A stretch of 38,367 nt of DNA from Thiocapsa sp. (GTDB lineage Bacteria; Pseudomonadota; Gammaproteobacteria; Chromatiales; Chromatiaceae), in assembly GCF_022340925.1 (NCBI RefSeq), contig NZ_JAJDNA010000121.1, forward strand, positions 1 to 38,367. Direction: 5' to 3'. Both the position numbers and the translations under genes were made by a program. The notes beneath the pieces were generated by a model. It ran no database searches and was not told the DNA's origin. It saw only the letters and a program-made list of their open reading frames with translations. Numbering within the stretch: the stretch's first letter is position 1; the number at the start of each line of letters is the position of its first letter. Of the stretch, positions 1-11,233 are shown piece by piece.

Positions 1-6
1 GATCGG

Positions 7-843
7 TCAGGGCAGCAGATTGAGCAGGATGAGCTCGATCTCTTCGGTGATTTCTTCCTGGCGCAAGACATTGCGGCGCAGCCTCAACTCCCGGACCCGC
101 TCGTCGACGCGTTGTAAGGCGCCCTCGAGATGGCGAACACGCTGCTGATGCTCTGCCATCAGGGAGCTGAAGAAGAGGTAGTGCAAGGCCGCGAAGAGAG
201 AGTGCTCGACGAGGGCCCCGAGAAATGCCGGGGGCACTAGATTCAGACCCGGCGGAAAGGGATGCGCGGGTCGCCTGCGCCTCCCGTCGCTCGGGAACGG
301 CGGCAACACGGGGACGATGCGGATCTCATCCCGCTCGGCATCCCAATGCTGCACGGTCAGCGACAGGCCCTCCTGGTCAGCGATCAGCCGATTCAGTGTT
401 TGGACGAGTCGGTTCAGCACGGCCGGGACGTCCTCCGCCGCGGACGGACCGGGGAGCTTGGCCACGACTCGGGGGTCGTCCTCGAGGAGCATGCCGAGTT
501 TGCTGCCGACCGGGATCAGTCGCACGGATCGGGACGACATGCCGTCGGATTCCTGATCGATCCGGGCCAACAACGCCTGATTGAAGCTCCCGCAGAAACC
601 GCGTTCGGCCCCGATGAGAACCCATAGGGTCGCCTGCTCCGGGGCCTCGTCGATCAGATCCGGGTAGTGACTCAGGAAGTCTTGGGCAGCGGCATCGATC
701 CCGTCGACGACCCGCCGCTGACTCGAAAGGAAACGCACGAGCTTGCGTGTCTCCATATAGGAGAGATTCTTCATCGAGCGCATGATCTTGCCGATGTCCG
801 CCAGGGCATCGAGGTGCCTGTCGATGTCACCGCGGCGACTCAT
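7..843 (-). CDS. atpG: N-ATPase gamma subunit
   Basis: This is the gamma subunit of the alternative (N-type) F1Fo-ATPase, the central rotor shaft that links the alpha3beta3 head to the c ring. The 278-residue product begins [20 protein letters not shown], the usual amphipathic N-terminal helix of gamma, and ends in a long C-terminal helix ([20 protein letters not shown]). Between them is the Rossmann-like middle with [13 protein letters not shown], which matches the conserved 'GLCGxxN' element of F-type gamma. An upstream extension of the frame to 912 is not gamma-like, so I chose the ATG at 843. That start overlaps the end of atpA by 17 bp, which suggests translational coupling. It is the last gene of the operon and its stop lies at the window edge, so nothing can be said about a terminator. 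Confidence 0.93.
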   Translation of the reverse strand: MSRRGDIDRHLDALADIGKIMRSMKNLSYMETRKLVRFLSSQRRVVDGIDAAAQDFLSHYPDLIDEAPEQATLWVLIGAERGFCGSFNQALLARIDQESDGMSSRSVRLIPVGSKLGMLLEDDPRVVAKLPGPSAAEDVPAVLNRLVQTLNRLIADQEGLSLTVQHWDAERDEIRIVPVLPPFPSDGRRRRPAHPFPPGLNLVPPAFLGALVEHSLFAALHYLFFSSLMAEHQQRVRHLEGALQRVDERVRELRLRRNVLRQEEITEEIELILLNLLP

Positions 844-2359
844 GGCCGCCCCCCGGTACCGCCGCGAGCAACCGGCGCACCACCCCGACCCAATTCTCCC
901 GCGCGTCATCAAGGCTCAGGCCGCAGGACGCGATCCCGGTGCGCAGAGCGCGAACGCGTCCCGCGATCTCGGAGGGATCCAGGCCGTCGAGCAGACCCTC
1001 GTTGAAGGCGATCAAGAGCGCGAGCTGCACACGAATGGGCAAAGGCTCCAGTCGGTCCTGCTGGAGCAGCTGGCGCAGGATGGTCCCGCGCTTGATCTGG
1101 GCCTCCATGCCTGGCTCCAAACGTGCGCCGAAGCGGCTGAAGACCTCCAGATCCAGAAACTGCAGGTAGTCGAGCTTCGTCCGGCCCGCCTCGCGTTTGA
1201 TCGCGGCCGGCTGGGCCTTGCCGCCGATGCGCGAGACCGAGCGGGCGATGTCGATCGCCGGCAGTACGCCACCGGCGAACAGGTCCTGGTCCAGATAGAC
1301 CTGTCCGTCGGTGATCGAGATCAGATTGGTCGGAATGTAGGAGGCGATGTCGCCCATGCGCGTCTCGACGATCGCCAGAGCGGTCATGCTTCCCCCACCT
1401 TGGTCGGCCATCAGACAGGTGGCGCGCTCCAGGAGCTTGGCGTGGAGGAAGAAGATGTCCCCGGGATAGGCCTCCCGCCCGGGAGGGCGACGCAACAGCA
1501 GCGACAGCTCGCGATACGCCTGGGCATGGGTGCTGAGGTCATCGTAGATCACCAGGACATCGTGTCCCTGTGCCATCCAGCGCTCGGCAAGGGCACACCC
1601 GGCGAAGGGCGCCAGATACTTGAGTCCCGGCAGGGCACTGGCCTCACCGACTACGATTGTCGTGTAGTCCATGGCGCCCTGGTCGCGCAGCAGCTCGATG
1701 GTGCCGACCACGAAGGAGCGTCGTTGCCCGATCGAGACATACACGCAACGAACCCCGGACGCCGCCTGGTTGATCACCGCGTCGATGGCGAGCGAGCTGC
1801 GGCCGAGGCCCTTGTCGCCGACAATGAGCTGACGCTGTCCCAAGCCGATGGGGATCAGGCTGTCGATGACGGTGGTCCCCGTGAAGAGGGGCTCATGGAC
1901 GAAGTCCCTCCGGATCATCGGGGGCGAGGGCGCGTCCAACGGACCGCGCGCCCGGCAATCGGGCCGGGGAAGACCATCCAAAGGCTCGCCCATGGGATCG
2001 ATCACCCGCCCGAGGAGTGCTTCTCCCACCGGCAGGCTGACCTGATGACCGCCCAGGTAGGCCGGCGTCCCCGAGGTGAGCGCCTGGGTCTGGTGCAGGA
2101 GCACGGCCCCGACGAGGTCGCGATCGAGATCGAAGACGATGCCCCGACTCCCGTCATCGAAGTTCACGACTTCGTCCACCGCGGCGGACGGCAGACCCCG
2201 AACCCAGGCGATGCCGTCACCGACGGAGACCAAGGCGCCCTGCTCCGCGACCCTCAGCCGGAAGTCGTAGCCGGCCAGCCAAGCCGCCTGGCGCTCTAGC
2301 GGGAGATCGACCGCCGCGGCCCCCGGAGCAGTCTCGGACCCCGTCGCGGCCACGTTCAT
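827..2359 (-). CDS. atpA: N-ATPase alpha subunit with altered P-loop
   Basis: This is the non-catalytic alpha subunit of the N-type F1 head, 510 residues, near the usual family length. An N-terminal beta-barrel (about 25-100) is followed by the nucleotide-binding domain and the C-terminal helical bundle. The P-loop is GDKGLGRSS at residues 181-189. The canonical alpha loop is GDRQTGKT, so the Walker lysine is Arg187 and the following Thr is Ser188. The Walker-B-like stretch [10 protein letters not shown] (267-276) and the SRIGG motif with Arg377, which reaches the neighbouring catalytic site, are intact. Alpha sites do not hydrolyse ATP, so the change need not kill the enzyme, but it should alter regulatory nucleotide binding. 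The ATG at 2359 overlaps the atpF stop by 4 bp. Confidence 0.95.
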   Translation of the reverse strand: MNVAATGSETAPGAAAVDLPLERQAAWLAGYDFRLRVAEQGALVSVGDGIAWVRGLPSAAVDEVVNFDDGSRGIVFDLDRDLVGAVLLHQTQALTSGTPAYLGGHQVSLPVGEALLGRVIDPMGEPLDGLPRPDCRARGPLDAPSPPMIRRDFVHEPLFTGTTVIDSLIPIGLGQRQLIVGDKGLGRSSLAIDAVINQAASGVRCVYVSIGQRRSFVVGTIELLRDQGAMDYTTIVVGEASALPGLKYLAPFAGCALAERWMAQGHDVLVIYDDLSTHAQAYRELSLLLRRPPGREAYPGDIFFLHAKLLERATCLMADQGGGSMTALAIVETRMGDIASYIPTNLISITDGQVYLDQDLFAGGVLPAIDIARSVSRIGGKAQPAAIKREAGRTKLDYLQFLDLEVFSRFGARLEPGMEAQIKRGTILRQLLQQDRLEPLPIRVQLALLIAFNEGLLDGLDPSEIAGRVRALRTGIASCGLSLDDARENWVGVVRRLLAAVPGGGHESPR

Positions 2360-3096
2360 CTGGCCGCCTCGGCAAAGAAACGCAGCTCGTCGCGGAGGTT
2401 GGCGCGCATGACCAGCGGCCCGACGTCGATGCGCAGGCCGGCGATCAGCGCTGGCTCCTCGTTGAAATCGCAGCGCGGGAGCTGCCCCAGGAGGCCCCGC
2501 AGCGCCGACTCCAGCGCCTGCCGCTGGACATCGCTCATGACGTAGGCACTCTGGACCCGAACGGCGCCGACACCGTCCTGCACGGCGGGCGCGAGCGCAG
2601 CGCGATCGGCGTCGGGCAGGCGGGCCAGATCCTCGATGACCAGGTTCAGGAGGCGCGCCTCCAGGTCGCGGTCGGCGACCCGCTCGAGGAGCCGCGCCGC
2701 GAAGCCGGCGGCTTGCGCGAGCGCCGTCTCCTGGTCATGGCGCCGGGCCTCTTCGTGCGCCCGGGCCGCGAGGACCCGCACCTTTTCCGTCTCGCGCGCA
2801 AGCTCCTGATTCAGGGCCTCCAGCCGGCGACCGCGCTCGGCGGTCAGCTCCTGCTCGAGGTCGGCGCGCGCCCGGCCCCGCTCCTGCTCCCAACTCGCCT
2901 GGCGGGCCTCGTAGGCGTCGCGCAGCTGCTCCGCCTCGGCGCGGCGCGCGCTGGCCTCACCCAACACCGCGGTGGCCCGGGCCTGCCGTTCCTCGAGCAC
3001 CCGCCTCACCGGCGCATAGAAGAAGCGCTTGAGGATCCAGACGAGGATCAGGAAGTTGACGAGCTCCAGCAGAAATGTGGACCAGTCGAATCCCAT
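2356..3096 (-). CDS. atpF: N-ATPase b subunit fused to delta-like domain
   Basis: This is the stator stalk subunit. The 246-residue product is about 90 residues longer than an ordinary b subunit. It has one N-terminal membrane helix (about 5-25, [20 protein letters not shown]), a long charged coiled coil (about 30-125) and a C-terminal globular part ending in [14 protein letters not shown] and a last helix, which resembles the C-terminal end of the F-ATPase delta subunit. Such a b-delta fusion is characteristic of N-ATPases and explains why the operon has no separate atpH. The start is ATG 3096, preceded by the ribosome-binding site AGGAG. That site touches the edge of the MITE-like element that separates this gene from atpE. 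Confidence 0.93.
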   Translation of the reverse strand: MGFDWSTFLLELVNFLILVWILKRFFYAPVRRVLEERQARATAVLGEASARRAEAEQLRDAYEARQASWEQERGRARADLEQELTAERGRRLEALNQELARETEKVRVLAARAHEEARRHDQETALAQAAGFAARLLERVADRDLEARLLNLVIEDLARLPDADRAALAPAVQDGVGAVRVQSAYVMSDVQRQALESALRGLLGQLPRCDFNEEPALIAGLRIDVGPLVMRANLRDELRFFAEAAR

Positions 3097-3108
3097 GAGG
3101 ATCTCCTA

Positions 3109-3271
3109 GGAGCCTGTCGGACTGAGGGGGATCGAAGCGAGGGGGTGGGAGAGCGAGGCCATGTCGTTCCGGTTGTGAGGCGCATAGCGGGGGCTATGTC
3201 ACGAAAAAGCGGTGCGACATGGACCCTTGTCCCGCTTCCGTAGCCGATTCATCCTGAGTCCGACAGGCTCC
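3109..3271. mobile_element. MITE-like element between atpE and atpF
   Basis: A 163-bp non-coding block is bounded by perfect 15-bp terminal inverted repeats, GGAGCCTGTCGGACT at 3109-3123 and its reverse complement at 3257-3271. The match extends 3 bp further in after one mismatch. It contains no credible reading frame and sits in the only sizeable gap of an otherwise tightly packed operon. Short length, terminal repeats and no transposase fit a miniature inverted-repeat transposable element. I do not see a clear target duplication, and I cannot name the parent insertion sequence. It may instead act as a transcript-processing or attenuation hairpin. Confidence 0.72.
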
Positions 3272-3282
3272 CAGGCGGCGGG

Positions 3283-3549
3283 CTATTTGAGCAGATACTC
3301 CAACAACGGATTCCGGAACAGGATGATCAGCACGACCACCAGGCAGTAGATCGCCAACGACTCGATCATGGCCAACCCAATAAACAGGATGCGCATGATC
3401 GCGCGTTCCGACTCCGGCTGGCGCGCCAGGGCGTCCAATGCCTGACTGATGGCGCGGCCCATCCCGACCGCGGGCAGCATCACGCCCAGCGCGATTCCAA
3501 AGGCCGCGGCCAGTGTCGATCCCAACACTACCCAGGTCATGTCGCTCAT
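3283..3549 (-). CDS. atpE: N-ATPase c subunit (rotor ring)
   Basis: This is the proteolipid of the Fo rotor: 88 residues, two membrane helices (about 7-38 and 52-78) joined by the polar loop ARQPE (42-46). The ion-binding carboxylate in helix 2 is Glu63, within IESLAIY. Compared with the Na+-binding c subunit of Ilyobacter tartaricus (Gln32, Glu65, Ser66, Thr67, Tyr70), Glu63, Ser64 and Tyr68 are kept, while the Gln position is Met30 and the Thr position is Leu65. The residue set is therefore intermediate and does not by itself settle whether the ring uses Na+ or H+. The gene starts 3 bp after the atpB stop and is followed by the MITE-like element. Confidence 0.95.
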   Translation of the reverse strand: MSDMTWVVLGSTLAAAFGIALGVMLPAVGMGRAISQALDALARQPESERAIMRILFIGLAMIESLAIYCLVVVLIILFRNPLLEYLLK

Positions 3550-3552
3550 AGC

Positions 3553-4248
3553 TCACCCCGAATCGGATGCTTGGGCCGGTGCGGTCGCCCGCGTCTGGAT
3601 CGCGCTGGCGATATAAATCAGCGCCAACATGCCGAAGATATAGGCCTGCACCAGCGCCTCCACGACATGCAGCATGAGGATTGGGATCGGCACCAGCAGG
3701 CCGGCGACCCACACCAGCAGCAAGGCCACGAGCTCCAGGCTCATCATGTTGCCGAACAGACGAACCGCGAGGGCGAGCGTGCGGGTGATTTCGCCGATGA
3801 TGTGGAAAGGCAGCAGGATCGGCGTCGGAGCAAGATAATGCGCGAGATAGGCGCGCAGCCCCTGGATGCGGATCCCGAACCAGTGCACGGAGAGGAACAC
3901 CGCGACCGCCAGCGCCGCGGTGGCCGACGGGTCGCGCGTCGGCGAATGCAGGCCGGGGACCAGACCCACGAGGTTGGCGACCACCAGAAAGATCCAGAGC
4001 GTCATGACGAAGGGCAGGACCCGATCCATCTGATGCGGCAGGACTTGCCGGACCGCGTCCTCGATCGCGACCACACCCCCCTCGGCAGCCGTCTGCACCA
4101 AACCCGGCTCGGCCCGCAGCCGCCGCCCGAGGAGCCAGGCGCCGAGCCACAGGCCCAGCATCACCACCCAGGTGGTCACCACGGTGTCCCGTATGACCAC
4201 CGGCCCGACCTGAAACAGGGCATGGGCGAAGATCTGTTCCTGCTCCAA
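3553..4248 (-). CDS. atpB: N-ATPase a subunit
   Basis: This is the membrane stator subunit that carries the ion half-channels, 231 residues with five to six hydrophobic segments. The essential arginine is Arg163 in LAVRLFGNM, equivalent to Arg210 of the E. coli a subunit. The preceding stretch [13 protein letters not shown] and the last helix ([17 protein letters not shown]) with its Gln are the expected channel elements. The ATG at 4248 lies 31 bp after the atpQ stop. There is no room there for atpR, which normally precedes atpB in N-ATPase operons. Confidence 0.94.
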   Translation of the reverse strand: MEQEQIFAHALFQVGPVVIRDTVVTTWVVMLGLWLGAWLLGRRLRAEPGLVQTAAEGGVVAIEDAVRQVLPHQMDRVLPFVMTLWIFLVVANLVGLVPGLHSPTRDPSATAALAVAVFLSVHWFGIRIQGLRAYLAHYLAPTPILLPFHIIGEITRTLALAVRLFGNMMSLELVALLLVWVAGLLVPIPILMLHVVEALVQAYIFGMLALIYIASAIQTRATAPAQASDSG

Positions 4249-4279
4249 GCTCGTTTGCCTCGGCCACGGGTGATCGGCG

Positions 4280-4560
4280 CTAGTCCCGACTGCGAATCAG
4301 AAAATAGACGTTGAAGCCGCCGACGACGAGTCCCAGGAAGAGCAGACTGAGCGTCCAACGCATGGAATAGCCGGCGAGCATCTCGTCCAACCAGCGGCCC
4401 AGGTAGGCCCCGCCGACGACGGGGAGGACGAACACCAGACCGAGGGTGCCGAGATAGACGGTCTGTGCCAACAGGCCCTCGCGCTCCCGTTCGGCACGCT
4501 CGAGGCGTTGTGCATCACGCTCGATACGGCGGTGCAGCTCGCGATCGTTGCCGAGGCCGT

Positions 4561-4564
<4 letters not shown>
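4280..4564 (-). CDS. atpQ: N-ATPase-associated AtpQ (AtpI-like) protein
   Basis: A 94-residue protein with a charged N-terminal helix (about 5-30, [20 protein letters not shown]) and two membrane helices (about 32-51 and 66-88) around a [11 protein letters not shown] turn. This is the layout of the AtpI/AtpQ family, small membrane proteins encoded with N-ATPases and thought to help c-ring assembly or cation supply. I chose ATG 4564. It overlaps the atpC stop by 4 bp and has the strong ribosome-binding site GGAGGGGG upstream inside atpC. A longer frame to 4597 would only add shadow residues. The partner atpR, usually next, is missing. Confidence 0.85.
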
Positions 4565-6832
<2,268 letters not shown>

Positions 6833-7804
6833 ATGCAGGTGCTTTATCTCGACCCGGGCCACGCCGCCGAGCTGGTCGACCCCGGGGATGGCCCCAGACC
6901 GCGCGGCTACTACTGGCTCGACATCGAGCGCACCGAGACGGGCTGGTCCCAGTACGCTAATCGCTGGCTCGACGCCCATCTGCACGAAGCCCATCTGCGC
7001 GAGGCCTCTCTGGTCGAAGGCCTCAATGGCCGTCTGCCTTTCTACGACGGGACCGATGCCTATGACCTGCTGGTCATGCGCACGCTGGATGTCGAGAGTC
7101 CCGCCGAGGCCCCGATGACACGTCCGGTGGCGATCTTCCTCACGCCGCGGGTCGTCGTCAGCATCCGTCCTCCGGGAGATCCCGTCTTCGCGCGCCTGCG
7201 CGAGCGCCTCCTCGGCGGCCTGCGCAAGGCGCCCGGCTCGACGGCCGCCTGCTTCGCGCTGCTGGTCAATCAGATCGTCGGGCAGCTGCTCGACCGGCGC
7301 GAGACCGTCTCGGAGCTCGTCGGGCAGTGGCAGGATGACCTCCTGGAGCACGACCAGCCTTTCGACGAGTGGCGGTCGCTCCTGCGGCTGCGCAATCACC
7401 TGCGCCGGCTCGAGGACGTGAGCGAGGCGCAGCTCGATGCCCTGAGCGGCTGGCGGGAGCAGACCAGCCTGGAGCTGGACGCGGCGCATCAGGGCCACTT
7501 CGAGGCGTTGGAGAAAGACCTGCGCCGCGTGTTCGAGCACGCGGCGGCCATGCAGAGCGCGATCGACTCGCTGGTGCAGACCCACTACGCGATCGTCGGC
7601 CAGCAGACCAACGAGATCCTCCGCGTCCTGACCATCATCTCGGTGGTCTTCCTGCCGTTGAACCTGATCACCGGGATCTTCGGGATGAACTTCGCGCACA
7701 TCCCCTTCCTCCAGAGCCCGTATGCCCCCTGGCTGACGGTCGGCCTGATGGGCGCGCTCGCCGCCTTGTTGTTCTTTTGGTTGGGCCGGCGCCGCTGGTT
7801 CTGA
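6833..7804 (+). CDS. CorA-family divalent cation transporter
   Basis: A 323-residue protein of the CorA/ZntB family of pentameric Mg2+/Zn2+/Co2+ transporters. It has a large N-terminal cytoplasmic domain, a long helical stalk (about 185-270) and two C-terminal membrane helices. The family signature GMN lies at the end of the first membrane helix (LITGIFGMNF), and the C-terminal end is basic (GRRRWF), as usual. The loop after GMN lacks the acidic MPE of classical CorA and reads AHIPFLQSP, so the protein may be nearer ZntB and the substrate is uncertain. I chose ATG 6833, with GAGGGA upstream, over an earlier in-frame start at 6710 that adds a non-family leader. Confidence 0.85.
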   Translation: MQVLYLDPGHAAELVDPGDGPRPRGYYWLDIERTETGWSQYANRWLDAHLHEAHLREASLVEGLNGRLPFYDGTDAYDLLVMRTLDVESPAEAPMTRPVAIFLTPRVVVSIRPPGDPVFARLRERLLGGLRKAPGSTAACFALLVNQIVGQLLDRRETVSELVGQWQDDLLEHDQPFDEWRSLLRLRNHLRRLEDVSEAQLDALSGWREQTSLELDAAHQGHFEALEKDLRRVFEHAAAMQSAIDSLVQTHYAIVGQQTNEILRVLTIISVVFLPLNLITGIFGMNFAHIPFLQSPYAPWLTVGLMGALAALLFFWLGRRRWF

Positions 7805-7989
7805 GGGACGCTTGGGAGGCGCATCGCGAGGCGACGCGCGCGGATCTTGCGGATCACGCGGCGAGCCGCCCGCAGGCAGACCGGGCGGATCGCGGGGAAC
7901 CGCCAAGCCGGAGGCGTTGTCGATCCACTGCGCATGATCCACCATGCCGGTCCCCGCCGCGCCAGGCCATCGAACCTCAAATCCCACCG

Positions 7990-9207
7990 ATGTCGCAGCA
8001 TGACCCCCTTCAGGAATTGCGGATCGACCGTGCCGAGCGTGACGGCGGCGGTCGTCGTGGCCTTTGGCTGATCCTCGCGGCACTCATGATCGGCGTGGTC
8101 GGCGCGGGGACCTACTACGTCGTCGTCGGCAAGGCCGTCTCGGTCGAGACCGCCGTGGTCGAGGCCCGGCCCACCGGCGCAGCGGCCGTGCTCGATGCCA
8201 CCGGCTATGTGATCGCCCGCCGTCAGGCGACCGTCTCGAGCAAGATCTCCGGCAAGCTCGCCGAGGTCCTGATCGAAGAGGGTGTGCGCGTCGAGACTAA
8301 TCAGCTGCTCGCGCGCCTGGACGACACCGACGCCACGGCACAGCTCGATCTGACGCGGGCGCGTCTGGCGGCGGCCCGGGCCAGACTCGGCGAGATCGAG
8401 GTGCAGCTGGAGCAGGCGCGGCGCGGGCTCAAACGGCAGACCGAGCTGCGCTCACGGCAGCTGGCCTCGGAAGAGGCGCTCGAGACCGCCGCGACGGCGG
8501 TGGAGACCCTCTCCGCGCAGCTCGAGGCACAGCGCAGCCAGGTGCGCGTGGCCGAGGCCGAGGTGCAGGTCGCCCAGGTCGCCTATGACAACACGTTCGT
8601 GCGCGCCCCCTTCACGGGGATGATCGTCGCCAAGACCGCTCAGCCCGGGGAGATCGTCTCGCCCATGTCCGCCGGCGGCGGCTTCACCCGCACCGGCATC
8701 GGCACCATCGTCGACATGGACTCGCTGGAGATCGAGGTGGACGTCAACGAGGCCTTCATCAATCGCGTCCGACCCGGCCAGCCGGTGCGGGCGGTGCTGG
8801 ATGCCTACCCGGACTGGACGATCCCGGCGGAGGTCATCGCCATCATTCCCACGGCGGACCGCAGCAAGGCCACGGTGCGCGTGCGCATCGCGATCAACGC
8901 GAGGGACCCGCGCCTCCTCCCGGAGATGGGTGTGCGGGTCTCTTTTCTGGACCAGGACGAGGACGATCCCCGCGCGCTGCGCAACGGTGTTCTGGTCCCC
9001 GCGACCGCGCTCCGGGAGCGCGGCGGCGGGAGCGTGGTCTTCGTCTTGGACGGGGATCACGTCCGCGAGCGGCGGGTGACCCCGCGCGAGGAGATCGGCG
9101 ACCGCCGCCTGGTGGAAGAGGGCCTGATTGCCGGCGAGCGGGTGGTGCGTGATCCCCCCCTCGGCCTGAGCGACGGGATGCGGGTCACGCCGCGCGGGGG
9201 TGTGTAG
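7990..9207 (+). CDS. HlyD/MacA-type periplasmic adaptor of ABC exporter
   Basis: A 405-residue membrane-fusion protein. It has a cytoplasmic head, one membrane anchor (about 24-45, LWLILAALMIGVVGAGTYYV), a lipoyl-like half (ATVSSKISGKLAEVLIEEG), a long alpha-hairpin coiled coil (about 115-195), the second lipoyl half (VRAPFTGMIVAKTAQPGE), a beta-barrel and a membrane-proximal domain. It should link the downstream ATPase-permease complex to the periplasm or an outer-membrane exit. The frame is open much further upstream, but that stretch is corA in another frame. ATG 7990 gives the family N-terminus, though no strong ribosome-binding site precedes it. It is the first gene of a four-gene export operon. 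Confidence 0.88.
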   Translation: MSQHDPLQELRIDRAERDGGGRRGLWLILAALMIGVVGAGTYYVVVGKAVSVETAVVEARPTGAAAVLDATGYVIARRQATVSSKISGKLAEVLIEEGVRVETNQLLARLDDTDATAQLDLTRARLAAARARLGEIEVQLEQARRGLKRQTELRSRQLASEEALETAATAVETLSAQLEAQRSQVRVAEAEVQVAQVAYDNTFVRAPFTGMIVAKTAQPGEIVSPMSAGGGFTRTGIGTIVDMDSLEIEVDVNEAFINRVRPGQPVRAVLDAYPDWTIPAEVIAIIPTADRSKATVRVRIAINARDPRLLPEMGVRVSFLDQDEDDPRALRNGVLVPATALRERGGGSVVFVLDGDHVRERRVTPREEIGDRRLVEEGLIAGERVVRDPPLGLSDGMRVTPRGGV

Positions 9208-9291
9208 AGACGATGACTGAGATCGCGGCCAGGGATCGAAACGCATGTGCCCGAATGACCGGCCCATCGGGCAGTGCCGAGGGTTGATCAG

Positions 9292-10032
9292 ATGTCTGCC
9301 CCGACCTTGAGCCCGGCGGCGGAAGGCGCCGCGCCCCTGGTGGTGGTCCGCGGGGTCAGCAAGGTCTACGAGCGCGGTCGGGAGCGCATCGAGGTCCTGC
9401 ACCGCGTCGACCTGGACATCCCGAAAGGCGACTTCCTCGCGCTCATGGGACCGTCGGGATCCGGCAAGAGCACACTGCTGAACATGATCGCGGGGCTCGA
9501 CCTGCCCACCGAGGGCGCGCTGAGCGTCGCCGGACGCCGCATCGATCGGATGAGCGCCACCGAGCTGGCGCGCTGGCGGGCGGCCAACGTCGGCTTCGTC
9601 TTCCAGTTCTACAATCTCTTGCCGGCGCTCTCCGCCCACAAGAACGTCGAGCTCCCCTTGCTCCTGACCCGGCTGTCGGCGGCGCGCCGTCGCCGCCACG
9701 CCGCCATCGCGCTGGAGCTGGTCGGCCTCGCGGATCGCGCCACCCACAAACCGAGCGAGCTCTCCGGCGGACAGCAGCAGCGGGTCGCCATCGCCCGCGC
9801 CATCGTCTCCGACCCGACCCTCCTGGTCTGCGACGAGCCGACCGGAGACCTCGACCGCCACTCGGCCGAGGAGGTCCTGACCCTCCTGCAGCGGCTCAAT
9901 CGCGAGTTCGGCAAGACCATGATCATGGTCACCCACGACCCCAAGGCGGCCGAGTTCGCCCGACACATCCTGCACCTGGACAAGGGCACCCTGGTCGAGC
10001 AGACCGAGCCCGCATCTCCGGACCCGGCATGA
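9292..10032 (+). CDS. ABC exporter ATPase (LolD/MacB-type)
   Basis: A 246-residue ABC ATPase of the LolD/MacB/FtsE group. Walker A is GPSGSGKST at 53-61, the signature LSGGQQQR is at 157-164, and Walker B is LLVCDEP with Asp181 and Glu182, followed by the D-loop GDLD. A Q-loop is visible at VFQFYNLLPALS. All catalytic residues are present. ATG 9292 follows GAGGG at good spacing; a GTG at 9274 is less likely. The stop overlaps the start of the next gene by 4 bp, so ATPase and permease are coupled. The context (adaptor before, two FtsX-type permeases after) points to a tripartite exporter of unknown substrate. Confidence 0.93.
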   Translation: MSAPTLSPAAEGAAPLVVVRGVSKVYERGRERIEVLHRVDLDIPKGDFLALMGPSGSGKSTLLNMIAGLDLPTEGALSVAGRRIDRMSATELARWRAANVGFVFQFYNLLPALSAHKNVELPLLLTRLSAARRRRHAAIALELVGLADRATHKPSELSGGQQQRVAIARAIVSDPTLLVCDEPTGDLDRHSAEEVLTLLQRLNREFGKTMIMVTHDPKAAEFARHILHLDKGTLVEQTEPASPDPA

Positions 10033-11189
10033 AATACCTGCCCCTGCTCCTCGCGGCACTCCTGCGCAAGAAGGCGCGGATGATCCTCACCCTGCTCTCG
10101 GTGGCGGCGGCCTTTACCTTGTTCGGCATGCTGGATGCGGTGCGGGTGGCCTTCAACGCCCCCCAGAGCGTAGTCGGGATCGACCGCCTCATCACCTCCT
10201 CGCGGTTGTCGCTGATCCAGCCGCTGCCCTATGCGTATCTGGCACGCATCGAGTCGACGCCGGGCGTGGCGGCCGTCACCTATGCGAGCTGGTTCGGCGG
10301 CATCTATCAGGACCCCAAGAACTTCTTCCCGAATTTCCCGGTCGAGCCGGAGAGCTATCTCGACATGTACCCGGAGCTGGTGTTGCCCGAGGCGCAGCGT
10401 CAGGCCTTCCTCAAGACCCGCACGGGCGCGGTCGTCGGGCAGGCGCTCGCCGATCTGTTCGGCTGGTCGATCGGCGACAAGATCCCGCTGCGCCCGACTA
10501 TCTATCCCCACCGGGACGGAGGAGAGGTCTGGACCTTCGATCTCGTGGGGATCTTCAAGGCCGCCCAGCCGGAGCTGCGCTCCTCGGAGAAGCAGATGCT
10601 CTTTCACCACACCTACTTCGACGAGGGGCGCGAGATCGGGCAGGGCACGGTCGGCTGGTATGGCGTGCGGGTCGAGGATGCGAGCCGAGCCGATCAGGTG
10701 GCCCAAGCCATCGATCGCCAGTTCGCCAACTCCGCCTTCGAGACCCGGACCCAGAGTGAGCGGGACTTCCAGCTCGCCTTCGCCAAGCAGATTGGCGACA
10801 TCGGGCTCATCGTCATCGCGATCATGGCGGCGGTCTTCTTCACCCTGCTGCTGCTCACGGGAAACGCCATGGCCCAGTCCATCCGCGAGCGCATCCCCGA
10901 GCTGGCGGTGCTCAAGACACTGGGCTTCACCAACGCAGCGGTGCTGTTGCTGGTGCTGACGGAGGCGCTGGTCCTGCTCCTGCTCGGTGGGCTGCTCGGT
11001 CTGCTGCTGGCCGATCTGGCCCTGCCGATCATCGGCGAGGCGAGCTCCGGACAGCTCGATGTGGCGATGCCGGCCGAGACCTGGGGGCTGGGCATCGCAC
11101 TGATGCTGGGCATCGGTGTCGCCGTCGGCCTGCCGCCGGCCGTCAAGGCGATGCGCCTGCGCATCGTCGATGCCCTGGCGGGTCGATGA
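10029..11189 (+). CDS. FtsX/MacB-type ABC permease 1
   Basis: A 386-residue permease with one N-terminal membrane helix (about 17-35), a large periplasmic MacB-PCD-like domain (about 40-250) and three C-terminal helices (about 260-280, 300-330 and 355-375). The cytoplasmic loop SIRERIPELAVLKTLGF is the conserved FtsX-family coupling element that contacts the ATPase. It overlaps the ATPase gene by 4 bp. With the second permease it probably forms a heterodimer, as LolC and LolE do. The substrate cannot be told from sequence. Confidence 0.9.
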   Translation: MKYLPLLLAALLRKKARMILTLLSVAAAFTLFGMLDAVRVAFNAPQSVVGIDRLITSSRLSLIQPLPYAYLARIESTPGVAAVTYASWFGGIYQDPKNFFPNFPVEPESYLDMYPELVLPEAQRQAFLKTRTGAVVGQALADLFGWSIGDKIPLRPTIYPHRDGGEVWTFDLVGIFKAAQPELRSSEKQMLFHHTYFDEGREIGQGTVGWYGVRVEDASRADQVAQAIDRQFANSAFETRTQSERDFQLAFAKQIGDIGLIVIAIMAAVFFTLLLLTGNAMAQSIRERIPELAVLKTLGFTNAAVLLLVLTEALVLLLLGGLLGLLLADLALPIIGEASSGQLDVAMPAETWGLGIALMLGIGVAVGLPPAVKAMRLRIVDALAGR

Positions 11190-11233
11190 GCGGCGGACGA
11201 ATCCCGCCGCGCCCGCAGCGTGGATCCTGAGAC

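Noticed and set aside
7369..7989. Extended N-terminus of the HlyD-like adaptor
   Set aside because: This portion overlaps corA in another frame and has the composition of a shadow translation.
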